A DNA stretch of 64,000 nt from Phaeotremella fagi (taxonomy: Eukaryota; Basidiomycota; Tremellomycetes; Tremellales; Phaeotremellaceae). Location of the stretch: positions 62,001-126,000 of the forward strand of contig BCHU01000012.1 in the NCBI GenBank assembly GCA_001599715.1, given 5' to 3'. Below the pieces are notes generated by a model that saw only the letters and a list, made by a program, of their open reading frames with translations, was not told the origin of the DNA and did no database searches. Every line of letters starts with the position of its first letter. Position 1 is the stretch's first letter. Below, piece by piece: positions 11,632 to 24,593 of the stretch. The position numbers and the translations under genes are program-made.

Positions 11632-12235
11632 ATGTCACACTCAAGTCAGTCAGATGAGGGTGATCAGCAAATGTGGTACGGTATGGCCAATAACCTCGAC
11701 ACCGCCTCCCAATCGCTCATCGATTTGGTCAACAACCTACCTAAACACCTCACATTCAACATGGCACGTGGGGATCTCGCGGATTATCTTGATGCTACAA
11801 ACAAAGAACCACTACTTAGTGAAACTTTCAAAGGTTCAGTCTACTACGGGTCCAGCGCTGACGACCAACCTATTTCAACGACTTTTCAGTGGGGGTTAAG
11901 TTTGGAATTATGTACCCCTAACACTGGAAGTGTTCATGCGGGTGATGATGTCGATCTCACAATCAATTGGTCAACGCCACCTTGCTCAACTGCTTCTTTT
12001 ACCGACTTCTTCGAGAACAACAGTGAATGTATGACAGATATGGTCATCAGGTTTCGAAAGCAAGGACACGTATTTTGATCTCCCGAATCGAACTCTTATT
12101 GGTTATCCTGATGATTGGCAAGAGATATCCATAGATAGGCCCACGGCCACCTACAACACTTCTAATGGGAGCTCTTCCCTAACGGTTCTTCTGTGTTATG
12201 TGAAACCAACCCTTATTTTGGTTCCGGATGCTTGA
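11632..12235 (+). pseudogene. Family A copy A3, frameshifted
   Basis: Tandem paralogue of A2 (start-to-start distance 962 bp). The frame is open from 11632 to a stop at 12076-12078, but after about residue 130 it leaves the family pattern. The continuation FDLPNRTLIGYP...TLILVPDA, matching A2's FDLLNQTIIGHP...TLTLVSDG, lies in another frame and ends at 12233-12235. The shift falls between about 12020 and 12045. A GT...AG of only 22 nt spans the spot, which is too short for a credible intron. Interpreted as a single-base frameshift, either real decay or a sequence error. Confidence 0.7.
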
Positions 12236-12656
12236 TACGATGGTGAAAGGAGATAGTGGAAGGCTGGGAGGTGTGGGTGAAGCTATTGCGAGTATTTTAA
12301 GAAGGAACAGAGGTTGTGCATTTGTGTGGAGGATGTAAAGATTATAGTCTTCAGTGATGAGCATAAAGATAAAAAAGGCGATCATTTAAACCGTCTCCCC
12401 ATTCTTTGCGAGAGGAACTTGACCTTATACTCTGCAGTGTCGTTGAAGTGAATTTGCCACGATCTGAGGATGCCACTCTCCTCGGAGCAAGCGAACATCA
12501 TCTACCATCTGGAATTTCTAAGTATAACAACTTGGTATCTATCTCTACACACAATTCTCATTCAACGCAAGCAAGATGCCTAGGTGACAAGATCAACCCA
12601 CAGCAAGATCAAAAGAAACACATTTTCACAGTCACATCTGTGAACGCATCGAAGAA
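12236..12656. other. Intergenic, nothing recognised
   Basis: About 420 bp between pseudogene A3 and the AIM32-like gene. An open frame from 12406 is in a different phase from the AIM32-like protein and shows no family features; it is probably leader. Confidence 0.4.
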
Positions 12657-13942
12657 ATGCTGTCAAAATCTCTATTCGGTCTCCTCCACCAACCAAAATT
12701 CCTACGGAATCTATCAACCACCTCAACAATCCTCAACCAATCCCTACTCCCACTTCCAAGATCTATAAACTACAGGAAAGCACTTTTACTATTGAAAATC
12801 CCGATCCCACCACAGAAATGGCCTTCACATCTCGAAATGGAATCTTCTTTGATTTCGAAAACCTCTAAAGAACTTTCGAAATTTGGGATAGCTGTTAATG
12901 CTGTTTATGATGGGGTTTCTGATATCAGGAATTTTTCAGGGGAGGAGATTTATGAAGGGAAATTATATTTTCCTGATGGACATCATTCTTCTTACCCCGA
13001 TTTCTCTTTGTCAACGTTGAATTCGAATACTTTTTTGAACGATTTGAATTATTCACCGAGTGGGGATGGGACGACTAATGTTCTGCTTCATTCGGATAAA
13101 TCGAAGTTTAAATGGAAGATCATGGTCTGTACACATGGAAGTAGGGATTGTAGATGTTCAGATAAAGGTGGATCATTAGTTGAGAGATTACGTGGTGAGA
13201 TAGAAAGATTGGGAGTAGGCGAACGAGTTGAAGTTGGTGAAATCGCTCATGTGGGTGGACATAAGTGAGTTTTAATTCACTCCCTTGACTTTAACATCAA
13301 TATTCAATCAAGAACAGATTCGCCGCCAACGCCCTCATCCTACCTTCACTAGATATGATCAGTAATCTATCCTCAGAAGACGCTCCAGCACTTTTAGACC
13401 ATCTCCTACAAAATCGACCTTCAACTTCCAAAATCTGGAATAACTGGAGAGGGAGATATGGATTAACAGAGGATCAACAGTTGAAAATATGGGAGAGCGT
13501 TGATCCAAATGAAAAAGCTCTGGCACCAGTTGCAACAGTGGAAGCGATGGAGGAAGTGTTACTTCGATTCAAAACTTTTGAGGGTGAAATTCGGGAGGTG
13601 AAGGGTGGGATAGGAGAGGATTTGTTGACTGTAGGAAGAAGATTCAATTTACCTGCTTTAGAGGGAGTCTGTGGTGGTCATCTAGGTATATCCCCTTTCC
13701 ACCTCCCTCTTACGAATCGTATTAACTTCATGATAGAATGCGCAACTTGTCATTTATATTTACCATCTAATGGTACCGTCGAAGCTCCAGTTCCTGAAGC
13801 TGGTGATGAGGAACTTGATATGTTGGGTTATGCTTTGTCTTATAAGGATGGGGAGAGTCGTTTGGGATGTCAGATTAAGATTACGAAGGAATTGGGGAAA
13901 TGGATTGAACAAGGGGGTGTCATTTGTTTGCCTAGATATTAG
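12657..13942 (+). CDS. AIM32: AIM32-like thioredoxin-fold [2Fe-2S] protein
   Basis: Two exons, 12657-13264 and 13318-13942; 410 residues. Member of the sucrase/ferredoxin-like (Apd1/Aim32) family. The cluster-binding signature is present: MVCTHGSRDCRCSDKGG with the Cys pair spaced as in Apd1/Aim32, then HVGGHKFAAN with the two His ligands; the intron interrupts the HVGGHKF motif. The N-terminus (MLSKSLFGLLHQPKFLRNLST) looks like a mitochondrial presequence, which favours the matrix paralogue Aim32 over cytosolic Apd1. Family members act in redox or Fe-S quality control. It converges with RPB4, 206 bp apart. Confidence 0.85.
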
Positions 13943-14148
13943 AGCCTATTAGATTGATTTCGATCATCACTCAATACACTTTTTACCACGAAGTATAATC
14001 CCATCTCATCCATAGATAGATCATAAATGTAACAGATCTCGCGAAGGGTAATAATGCATGATATTAGTTGAATGGATTTTTATCCATTAACTCTGAAGTT
14101 ACAATATACAAGACCAAAATGTTTATTTTCTACCCACCCCTCTGACAT

Positions 14149-14923
14149 CTACGCATTCCCATACCTGGCCATACCCCTAACATCATCCAAAAGCTGTTGA
14201 AGTGTATCCTCATTCTCATCACCTTGAGCATAACGTTCCAAACTAGGTTCGTCAGTTACGATCTCCAAATCATGAAACAAAATATAACATACCTGGGTAT
14301 CAATGCTACTGCAACTTCCACTCGTTCAGGACGCAGATACATGATTTGAGCTATTTCGAATTTATTTAGGAATCCAGGTTTTGCCATTAGAGCGCTAATT
14401 ATATCTTTTAGCCTAACCTATGGTCATAGTACAGATTGAGAGAATTACTTACCTTCTCATACTATCTGAGACTTCCATATTCGCATTCGAAAATTCATTG
14501 ACATATTCTATCGTTGATTTATACACTCTGGAGAGACGATTAGATAATGGAAAACAGAAAAGTAATCGACCTATACCCACTTGTTATCTGGTGCTGGTGG
14601 GACACCAGGTGCTTGTCTCGCTGCTATCAATAAAGTTTGAACTTCAGTTATCGTCAACGCTTCTCCATCAGCGAATTCTATCAACGAAGTTGTAGTTAGT
14701 CAAAATTTCACCATACAATGTAGGACTTTTAACAAACCTCCAAATTGTAATTTCGTTGCGTCCTCCTCTTGAACCTAGAAGACATGACATTGAGTTAATC
14801 AAACACTGTTTGTGTCAAAATTTCGTGTCAACCCACCACCATCCTCCTTGATCTAGCTGATGTACTGTTGTTTACACCATGGAATGGACCTGCTGTTGAG
14901 GAAGAAGATTGAGCGTTTGCCAT
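14149..14923 (-). CDS. RPB4: RNA polymerase II subunit RPB4
   Basis: Six exons: 14837-14923, 14738-14774, 14581-14677, 14453-14527, 14293-14394, 14149-14242; 163 residues. Fits Rpb4 well: an N-terminal EEDATKLQFGEFADGEALTITEVQTLL segment, a central YVNEFS, and the C-terminal HRDC-type helical domain (PGFLNKFEIAQIMYLRPERVEVAVALIPSLE). Rpb4 pairs with Rpb7 to form the stalk of Pol II and couples transcription to mRNA fate. The second exon is only 37 nt. The start was chosen at MANAQSSSS; frame further upstream is open but runs into the region shared with the divergent GEF gene. Confidence 0.93.
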
Positions 14924-15328
14924 GATGAGATGGTGATGATATGATGATATGATGTAGAAAAGAAGAAGAAAAAGAAGGAAATTGAAGGAGGAAAGGAAAG
15001 AATTAGATGTTATGGATGGTCCTAGACATATCTTACGTAATCTACTCAAGAGGCGTTGTACTGAATTCAATAACAACATCCTATGCCTACACCTTCTTAC
15101 ATTCTTACATCCATTTTCATCACTTTTATCTACTTTAATCTGTCGCTGCAATCTCATATATTCACTCAACAACACCATCAAAGACCCATACCATCTCAGA
15201 CAGTTCCATTGAATTTCAAGGAAACATCTTTCTCCGCTTCTGCCGATCTTCAGTCTGAATTCAAATTCACGTCATAGGATTGACAATAGATCAGTTATAA
15301 CATTCAATCTTCAACGAACGACTTGAGT
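14924..15328. promoter_or_regulatory. Divergent promoter, RPB4 and DH-BAR-SH3 gene
   Basis: About 400 bp between two divergent genes. Pyrimidine-rich on the side of the GEF gene; no specific motif claimed. Confidence 0.4.
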
Positions 15329-18300
15329 ATGGATATGACTACGAGGTTATCACAGTAAGCCAAGACACTCCCTGGGTCATCTTTGAGAATGGTCACAACC
15401 CCATCCTCAAGACCTAGCTCAAGTAATTCATCATATTTCACTCCACCAACAGCTTCAATACCTCTTCCGCAGTACTCACCTTCGCCTAATCCAAATCGCA
15501 ATCCCAGCCCCAATCCAAGACGCACACCGTACAACGGAGGAATCTACGAGAATATGGATAAACAATATCGTGCATCAGACACTGCTAGACAGGAGAAGAG
15601 TTCATCTAGATCGGAATTAGAATACGACAGTGGGATGAGTAGGGAGGCTAGTGATATAGATTTGGGGGATTCGGTGAATAGTTCAAGAAATGGTTCTGGT
15701 AGTGGTTCGAGTAGAATACCAGGTCCTAGGAGACCTGCAAAGGGTATCCCTGTACCCACAAGAAGGATAAGTGAAGCAACTCACACTCAAATGCGGGCGT
15801 CTCCCACTTCTTCTGCTGCGTCTTCAATCCCACGTACAAACGCATCGACTTCAGGTATCCCAAGGAAAGCTTCAGTAGCCCACTCGAATCCATCTCTGGC
15901 ATCTGCTATCTCCAACAGTCCAATCCACAGAACTTCACCCAATGGTTTACCACCTTCACCGAACGGTTCGATAACGAATCAGCTCCCTCCAACTCGAATC
16001 CCTTCCCCTGTTCGGACTACACCAGGTCATTCTTCAATCTACATTGCCATCTCTCAACCTACTCCGACTGTCTCACCAACGCCTGCTGTACCATCCAACA
16101 TGCCTATCCCTTCTTTACGACATAAAACTTCGAATAGTTCGTTGATCAGTGCACACAGTGGTGGTTCACCTCGTCGAGCGAGTAACAGTGGAATCCCGTT
16201 ACCTGCTGGTAGACGTCCATCGGCAACAATGTCATCAACTTCAGACTCATCCGTGATAAGCAGACGACCTCTCAGTCCAACTCCTGCTTCACCTATGGAA
16301 GTTCAGATCGCATCCATGAGCGATCAAAGAAGGAGTTCGTCGATTTCACCGACATCCATGATGAGATCTGTTTCAGACGGGAAGGAAATGGAAAATCCAA
16401 TCTCAGATTCAACACTTGCCCATTCGATACCTTCTCTCATCAATGAACAACCACCCAGTCCAAGAATCAGCATTGTGATCCCCAAACGATCGACCTCCTC
16501 GGTCAGTGGTGAAAACTCGCCCACAAACACGGTCAGCTCTATTCCTCAAATTTCACCACGGAAGAGTTCAATGGCACCGTTTGTGCAGGAGAACCTACCA
16601 GATCCTCGACGTCGAGCATCACAATCAATAACACTGAATCAGCCCATTTCACGATCTTCTTCAGCTGCATCCGGAATGAGTAGATCGTCAACGAGAGTAA
16701 GGAGTAGTGTCACTTCGCCAACCATAGCTTCTGCTGCTCGAGCTTCATCTGCATACAGAACTCCGTCCACTGACGCACATACACCTGATAGACGACAGTC
16801 GAATTCGTCTTTACCCTCTTCAGCACGCGGTTCACCCTCTGGATCACCGAGGACGAGATCACCCAGAGTCAGTCTGGATTCACCAAGACCTTCACTATCA
16901 TCTCCGAAATCTGGCCCAGCTGCATCACCTCGTCCACCCCACACGAATTCTCCTAAACTTGCAAACAAGAACTCACCTCGTTTAGCTGGCTCACCGAGAA
17001 CACCGGCAACAGTATCACCTCGACCGGAAAGACGATCACCTGGCCTTAAAATTCAACCACCTCCTGCGGGAGCTATCAGAAGACCTTCACAAATGGGCAG
17101 ACCTAGTCCACCAGTTCCAGCTAGATCTCCACTTCGTGGTTTACCAGGATCCAGAACTAGTTTTTCAGATTTGAAAACGAAAGCTAATCGACCTGATACT
17201 TCATTGTCTGGATCCGGTGAATCGAATTCTGCAGAGGTTGGAACACCTACCACGTCGGAACCACCTTCTGCGACTAGTGGTTCGATGAATGTGCCAACAG
17301 TAGAGAAACAGGTTTCCGCTCAAGGTGGTGATGCTAAAACTCCGGATGAGATTCGATTCACGATGATGACTGCTCCGAGTGTCTATTCTCAAGATTCAGC
17401 ACCTAATTCAGCTCGATGGCCGACGAGTCCTGATATTGCCATGACACCGGTTACTGTTGGTGATCAACAGAGGGATAGGTTAAGCAGGGCCAATTCGATT
17501 AGTAGTTGGGGGATCCAGAAGGAGTCTAGAAAATCGATTGATGGTGATGATACTTTGAGAAGTGTGAGTGGGGATTTGACTTGCTCTGGAATCTGACTGA
17601 TGTCCTTACAGAGACCATCATCATTGGCACCGCTTACAATGCCAGAAAAAATGTTACCTAAAACGCCAACAGACTCTCCACTCACTGGAGCGACCAGTGC
17701 GACTTCGACATCGAATATGGCTTCACTCGGTCACACACCTGTGACACCTATCAAAACTATCGATGAACGAGTGACACCACTTCGATCACCTTCTATGCCT
17801 TCTATGCCGACTATCAGTGGATCACCGTCGATCAAGGCATCACGTTTGCTTGGGATCGGTGATAATGAATTGAAACCGACGAGAGCTTTTACAAATCCAG
17901 TCAATCCACTTCTACCTTCCCCATTGTCACCTAAAATAACCCAACTTCGTCCACCATTACCTCATTCACCGTCTTCTTCGACTTTATCAAAACGAACTCA
18001 TCTCCTTCGTGAAATTATGACTACGGAACGAGCTTTCGCTAATGATTTAGCTTTAATCAGGGATGCTTATGTTTTACGGGTCGCTAGACCTAATTCGCAG
18101 CATTCTTCGATCATGACGAGTTTGGAGTCTACAGACATGTCACGTAGGAGTTCAAGTTATGCTACTCAGGAGATCAAAAGGAACAGTGGCCATAGTAGTC
18201 ATTCGATTAATGCCAGTTGGGCACCGAGTCCTATAGCTGTTTTAGCCGGTGTCAAAACGCCTTCATCGGAACAGATAGATGGTGATAGTCCATACGGTAC

Positions 18301-21238
18301 CTACACACCAGCTACCGCGTCGACATCATCAGCATCTATTCAGACTCCACAACCTTCACCTAGGAACTCTTCTTTACAGGCTTTAGGGGCTGCTTCACCT
18401 TTGGGTTCGATGACTCGTTTACCTTCATATGTTGGGAAACCACTTTCGAGTAACGACGTCAAAGCTGTTTTCTTGAATATCGAACAGTTGGCAATGGTGG
18501 CTGATGAATTGGCGACTGGGTTCGAAAGAGCTCTTGGAGAGGAGGAGATGTTGGGACAAGGTGGTGGTGAAGCTGGAACTGATAAGATGGGAGATGTTTT
18601 TACTTCAATGGTAGGTTTTAAGAGGTGTTCCCAGCTAACGTATAGTTACCTAAACTTCAACCTATCTTCAACTTTTATTGTTCACGACAAAGTCAAGCTA
18701 GTAACAAGTTACTCGAAATCCAAGCTGACCCAGGTCATCAAGCTTACTTGAATGATTGTTGGAATCTGGTGAAACCTTATACACACGCTTGGAATCTTGA
18801 TTCAATGTTGATCAAACCTGTTCAACGTATCACTAAATATCCATTACTTTTCGATGATTTACTTCAATGTACGACATCTGTTCATCCGGATTATTTCTGT
18901 ATCAAACAAGCGGCTGAAATGTCGAGGATCGTCGCTATGGAGATTGATGAAGCTAAAAGACGGAAAGATGTTGTTGATCGAGTTATTGGTGTCAAGAAAA
19001 CTCCATCGAGTGCTTCATCGATGAAAGACAAGAATTCGAATCAGAGGTTGTTGGGTTTGAAGAGGTTTAGGAAGAATGATAAATCCAATCCAACGGTTAA
19101 TCTGAATAAAGACAATAATGGAAATGGAGATCTCACTCACCCACCCGACGTTCCACGATCGAGTTTCTCGCAATTCAAAGAAGCTGTCACTAGATTAGAA
19201 GATTCTGATCATTGTGTTCGAATACTTGGGAAGGAGATTTTGAATTGGACGGCGAAAGCTAAAGACGTTTTCGTGAATGAAAGAGATATGATGGCTACTT
19301 GGATCCGAGTCATTCAACTTGATAGTAGCGATGGAGTCGATCAGAGGATTGTTGCTTTCAGACAAGTTGCTGAGAGAATCGTCTTGACAGCTTGGCAGGA
19401 ATTGGTATGTGATTTCTGTTATTCAGTGTACATTGCTCATTTACTTAGGATAACGAAATTCGTGATCAAATCATGCCATCTTTAAGTAAACTACTTCTTC
19501 TAGCTGTCAACCCTCGAGCTGTGATCGCAAGAAGAGACGCGAAGCTTGTCGATTACACTCGATACACTGCAGCAAGAGATGCGAAACGTCCAGTTGATCG
19601 TCAACTACTCCAATCAGCTAGTGAATTCGTCGCGATCCACACCCAACTAGTCGAAGAATTGCCAGCCTTCCTTGAAGGTTACACCAGAATCTTCGATCTT
19701 ACAGTGGTATCATTTTCCAAAGCTCAATCGAAATTCAACGGAGCTGTGCGAGATCGATTGAATAATTTCTTGATTGAATGGATCTCCGTGGCTAGAAGGA
19801 AATCTAGTCATGTGGTTAATCTTGATGATCGGGCTTTCGACATTACGAATGCTAGAGGTATCGTTGAAGCTTGGCATGGGGCTTGGGCGCCTTATGCTGA
19901 TGCAATGGATCATTTCCAGATTACACGACCAGGTGAGTTGAGGTGTTAAAGATCTGGACTGACGGAAGCTCGTAATACTGCCTCTAGAGTTGCTAGTTTC
20001 AACAACAGACCTGGAAGTCGAATCAGTAATGGAACGACGAATACTCAGAGTCGATCTGGTAGTCCAGCTCCAGCACCTAGTTTACGACATTCGAATTCAA
20101 TTACTTCAAGTCATTCGCGTTCAGGTATTGAAAGTTCTTTACGTCGACCTGAAGGAAGTGGCAATGGAAATAGAAATAGATCAACCAGTTTGATCGGAAT
20201 GGGTCAATCGGATAATAAGACTTTATCGCCTATCAAAGCTGATTCTCGATTCGCAATGTTACGACGTAATTCCAAGACTTCAATCAAGTCTGATACCAAC
20301 ACGCCAACGACGATTTCAGCTTCGATGATGATGCCACCGCCGTCGATCAATTTACCTAAACGATCTCCGAACCAGGGATATTCAACTATGTCGGAAAGAA
20401 GTAAATCTCCTTCTTCTGATAGGAATTCGTTCGGTTTACCTCAGATCGCGTCTTCACATAAGCCAGTGTTTGATGGCATCGGCTTATCACCAGTTAAAAC
20501 CCAATCTTCATCTGGTCTACGACCAGTTTCAGAACCACTCAAACATTCTTCATCACCTGATTTAACGATCTCACATCCATTCTCTGAATTCGGTACTAAA
20601 CCAGCGCCGAGTCAACAGTCTCAGAACGCTGGATTGGGATTAGGTGATTTCGACGAAAGCTCGATAAAGAGTTTCAGCAGTTCGACGATCAATCGTGATA
20701 AAGCCGTCATGGAAGTTTTCAGACATCCTTATGCTCATCAACCTGCTTCGCCTGTTAGGGCTTATACACCGTCACAAATGTCGCCGGTCATTGAGATGGA
20801 CGCTAGTGAAGGTTGGAGACATGAACGTGTTATCTATCAGTGTGCTTGTGTCGCTGAATTGTGAGTGATAGTTGGGACGAGTGACGTGCTGATTAGTTCT
20901 TTTAGTGACCCGACGGAACTTGGTGATAAGAGATATAGAGGTTTACGATTCTTACCGATGGAATCTGGGGATCTTATCGAGTAAGCTTGATTGAATGGTT
21001 TCGTTTGTCCTTGAAACTAACGCCATTACAGCGTCTTCCACGAAGTCGGTAGGATTGATCAATTACCTGCATTCCCTTACGCAGACGTTGGAGTTGACAA
21101 CGATGGTGTCTTGGTATGTCAATCTTACATCATTGATCTCTTTAGATTGACTAATCAATTCGTTTGTAGGTCGCAAGAACCGAACAAGGTGCCATTGGAT
21201 TGGTTATTTGTAGTTTCTTGGAACCTTTACGAGAATAG
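15329..21238 (+). CDS. DH-BAR-SH3 Rho-family GEF (Tuba/Gef1-like)
   Basis: Large guanine-nucleotide exchange factor, probably for Cdc42. Main exons: 15389-17563, 17612-18610, 18646-19404, 19449-19932, 19990-20860, 20906-20980, 21032-21113, 21170-21238; 1837 residues from Met 15389. A short first exon 15329-15354 joined by a 33-nt intron would add 9 residues. The first about 850 residues are Ser/Pro/Arg-rich. The DH domain starts with LLREIMTTERAFANDL, is interrupted by a Ser/Thr-rich insert, then continues NDVKAVFLNIEQLA...LPKLQPIFNFYC...MLIKPVQRITKYPLLFDDLL. A BAR-like helical region follows (DYTRYTAARDAKRPVD..., 19.5-19.9 kb), then a second disordered stretch and a C-terminal SH3 (CVAEFDPTELGDKR...LPMESGDLIDVFHEVG). 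This order matches animal Tuba; S. pombe Gef1 lacks the SH3. Likely role: cell polarity or septation. Confidence 0.85.
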
Positions 21239-21576
21239 AGTGAAATTTTGGACTTTCACAGTCGTTGTATCGGATTGGATTGATTATATAACGGTTTTTT
21301 CTTTTGACTATATCTTGCTTTACCTTGCTTTTATTCGGTTTTCATTATCACTTATTCTATTCTATCTTCATGCATTTCTGGTGGATCTTTCTTGTTTCCA
21401 GTGTTATGGTTAAATTTTATGGTTATTTTCTTTAAATAGAATTTGATGACGTCAAAGTGAATCAGGTCAATTGTAAACAGCAGAGAATGGTCTCCAGAAA
21501 CGTAAGATAAACAGATAGTCATCTACGAACAACACTCAGCATCAATCAATGTGATACCAATACACCAACCCCAAAG
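21239..21576. other. Intergenic, 3' end of GEF and TRK leader
   Basis: About 340 bp, T-rich after the GEF stop. No gene seen. Confidence 0.4.
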
Positions 21577-24296
21577 ATGACTTCACACCTGAAATCATTC
21601 ATGAGATGGCTATACTCAGAACTAAACTGGTTCAGGATCCATCTACTCCTCTTCACCTTCATACCGATTTTGTAAGTCTCCCTATAGGCTAACGTTAACC
21701 GTACATCTCAAGATTCTCTGCATTCTTCATGGCAGCAAATACGTCTTCTGTGTTCACTGAATATATTGACGCTTTGTTCATGTGTTTCTCTGCTATGACT
21801 GTTTGTGGGTTGACTACTGTTAGTGTTAGTGGTTTACGACCAGCTCAACAAGGTTTTCTTTTTGTTTTAATGCTGATTGGGGATATTGTGAGTGGTGTGG
21901 TTATTCCTGGTGGTATAAAGGTCTGACAGAGTACTAGTCAATGGTCAATCTTCTCACTATCGTTTGTAGACAGTAAGTTCGGGTTGAGAAGATCATGCGA
22001 TTAAGATCATAGGACTTGGTTCTTAGTCAATTGTCGACAAGTTGTCGATACGAAATTACACGATATTGCTAGAGCTTATCAATCGAACTACAGTATGGCT
22101 GAGAATGGTGATGGGGACCATCCACCGGGTATAGAAACTGGAAGATGTCACGGTGACGAAACAGATGAACAGAGAGGATCTCATAATACGGAAAATACGA
22201 TTCCAGTTCAATCTTCAAGTCCAATTCATCGAGATGGTCAACCCCAAAATCCCTGGAGAGACGGATATGACAAACGACAAAAACTTCGACGTCGAGATAT
22301 CACCAGACAAGGGATTGAACCCAAGGACCCACATGGACATGCACCTCACGCCTCGTCAGGCCAAGCCTCCCATCTAGGAAGAGGAGGTTTCCCTTCACCC
22401 CCCGAACTAATCTTCAAAATCTTTTCCAAAATATTCCCAAAAACCTTTCAAAACCTATCAAACTCATTACGAAGGAATAACCCTAACAACTGGTATACGC
22501 ATTCACCGAATACTTTGAAGGATTTGCAGAAAGTTGTGAAAGATAGTTTATCGGCTTCGAAAGATCGTCATGAGGATTTTGATGCGGAGAGAGTTAGGTG
22601 GTTACCGATTGAATTGAGGTATGTGGTCGTAGGGAGGAATTCACAATTCTTTGAGGACGAAATGGAGGATGAGGATTTGTTGATACTTGGAGCTTTGGAG
22701 TATAGGGCTACTAAACTTTTAGCGATTTTGTTGGTGATTGTGAGTGAAGTTTTGGATACTGTTCTGTCAGTTGCTTCAGCTAACACCTGTTGATTTCGCT
22801 TAGCATGTTTGTTTTTGGATTTTTGTTCCTGCAGCCATATTTTCGATATACTTGGTGAAAGCTACTTGGTGGAATGGGAACTTGATTGCGAACGGTGGAA
22901 CCCAAATAGGTTCAACGACAACCACCTGGTTCTCGTTCTTCCAAGCTGTTTGTGAGTGAACAATGGATGAAAAGCTAAATCATTCTGTAGCCGCCTACTC
23001 AAGTTGTGGTTATTCGTGAGTCACTGACCAACATCGACTGATCTTGAAAGCTTGGTCGACACCGGAATGATACCATTCTCGAACTGTTATCTACTCATTT
23101 ACGTATTGATATTCCCAATGTTGGCTGGAAATCAAATGCTTCCTCTATTTCTACGATTCGAAATTTGGGTGTTATCCAAACTCATTCGAAACGGTGGGGA
23201 GACTGAGGTGACCCTTCATTTCATTTTGACACATAGTAGACGGTACGTGAATCCACCTGACTGCACTAACTCTAGATTCTTCTTGTATCTGTTTCCAGCT
23301 TATCAATCTTGGTGGGTTCTAGGTGTTGAAACGTTTTTAAGGTATGTCGTCCAATTTTACGTTCAGTCACTCAAGGCGATTTTAGTATCGTTGGAACGGC
23401 TCTTTTTGTCATCTTCAATCACGGTGAATCGTATTATGAAGAACTTGGAGATGCTTGGGATAAATTCACGATTGGTTTATTCGCAAGTTGGTCAACCAGA
23501 GCTACTGGATTTGGGATTGTTTCCTTGAGTAGTCTAGCTCCTGCGGTCAAGTAAGTCACTATATTGTATTTCCCTGACAAACCTCAGTTTTTTGTACTTG
23601 GTAAGGCGTATGGAAAGATGAGACTAACGAAAAGATACTCATTTTCACTAGCAACTATCCATTAGTTATGGCTATAAGATCTACCAACGTATATGAAGAA
23701 AGAGGTAAATCAAAAGCTAAAGCCAGCCTAACTAACAACAGCCCTCGGAATACACAACGAACATCCAAACTCAACCCATCAGACCCAACAACGAGGAGAG
23801 ATATTTTCAAAATACCTAAAACACCATTTGCTCCCTCAAATCTATTTCGATCTTTGGCCAATAGCTTTGGGTACCATGTTCATCTGCGTTGCTGAACGTG
23901 GTAACCTCTCCAATGAAGTTAATACGACCTGGATAGATATTTTTCGAGTTTTGTTTGAAGCCACGAGTGGATACGGGACTATTGGTTTGAGTTTTGGGAA
24001 TCCGTAGGTCTGATCACTTGAATGAGTTTTATTGACGAAGATAGATTCAACACATCAAGCCTAAGTGCAAGTTTCGGTACGATCAGTAAACTCATCGTAA
24101 GTCGTTGCATTCACGATGACGCTAAACAAACCAGATAATCCTCTTAATGCTACGAGGTAGACATAGAGGTTTACCTCTGGCTATTGACCGAGCTATCATG
24201 TTCCCTGTTGAGTATTTACGGTTGTCTCACAGGAACAGTGAGAACGTTGAGGAAAAGAGAGTGCGTCAAGCTGGGATAGAGGCTGATCGGGAGTAA
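21577..24296 (+). CDS. TRK1: TRK/HKT-type potassium transporter
   Basis: High-affinity K+ uptake protein of the plasma membrane with repeated membrane-pore-membrane units. Exons: 21577-21671, 21713-21912, 22027-22739, 22804-22951, 22991-23015, 23051-23242, 23276-23341, 23386-23550, 23652-23704, 23742-24003, 24045-24096, 24135-24296; about 710 residues. Pore signatures include ALFMCFSAMTVCGLTTV, SAYSSCGYSLVDTGM, ASWSTRATGFGI and EATSGYGTIGLSFG, each with the selectivity-filter Gly. The long hydrophilic loop (22.1-22.7 kb) between the first two units is typical of fungal TRK. Two very short introns (33 nt at 23243-23275; 34 nt at 23016-23050 region) are needed. The junction 21912/22027 is the least certain; the intervening 114 nt could hide a microexon. 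Confidence 0.88.
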
Positions 24297-24593
24297 CGGG
24301 CAGTGGTTTTCTGTCGTCACTGTTGTTATGTTGTTCGAGTAATGACTGCAACGATCACCAAGTATCATGGGGTTTGGTGCATAACTTCCTCGCAAAAAGG
24401 TTTAATAATCAAGTGGCTCTGTCGTCTTGATTCCCAATATGAGGGAGAGGGTTTGTTCTGTGACAAGAACATATGTATCTTTCGAACGTTCATAGATTTC
24501 AGCACTAGCATTTCTTTCTCCCACATACAGTACCATACCACCAAAAAACACTACCTCTCCAATTCCTCTCCCTTGTTTCTACTTATCTCCCAG

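Noticed and set aside
12023..12045. 22-nt GT-AG segment that might be an intron in A3
   Set aside because: Shorter than any supported intron here (33 nt or more) and absent from the paralogue A2.
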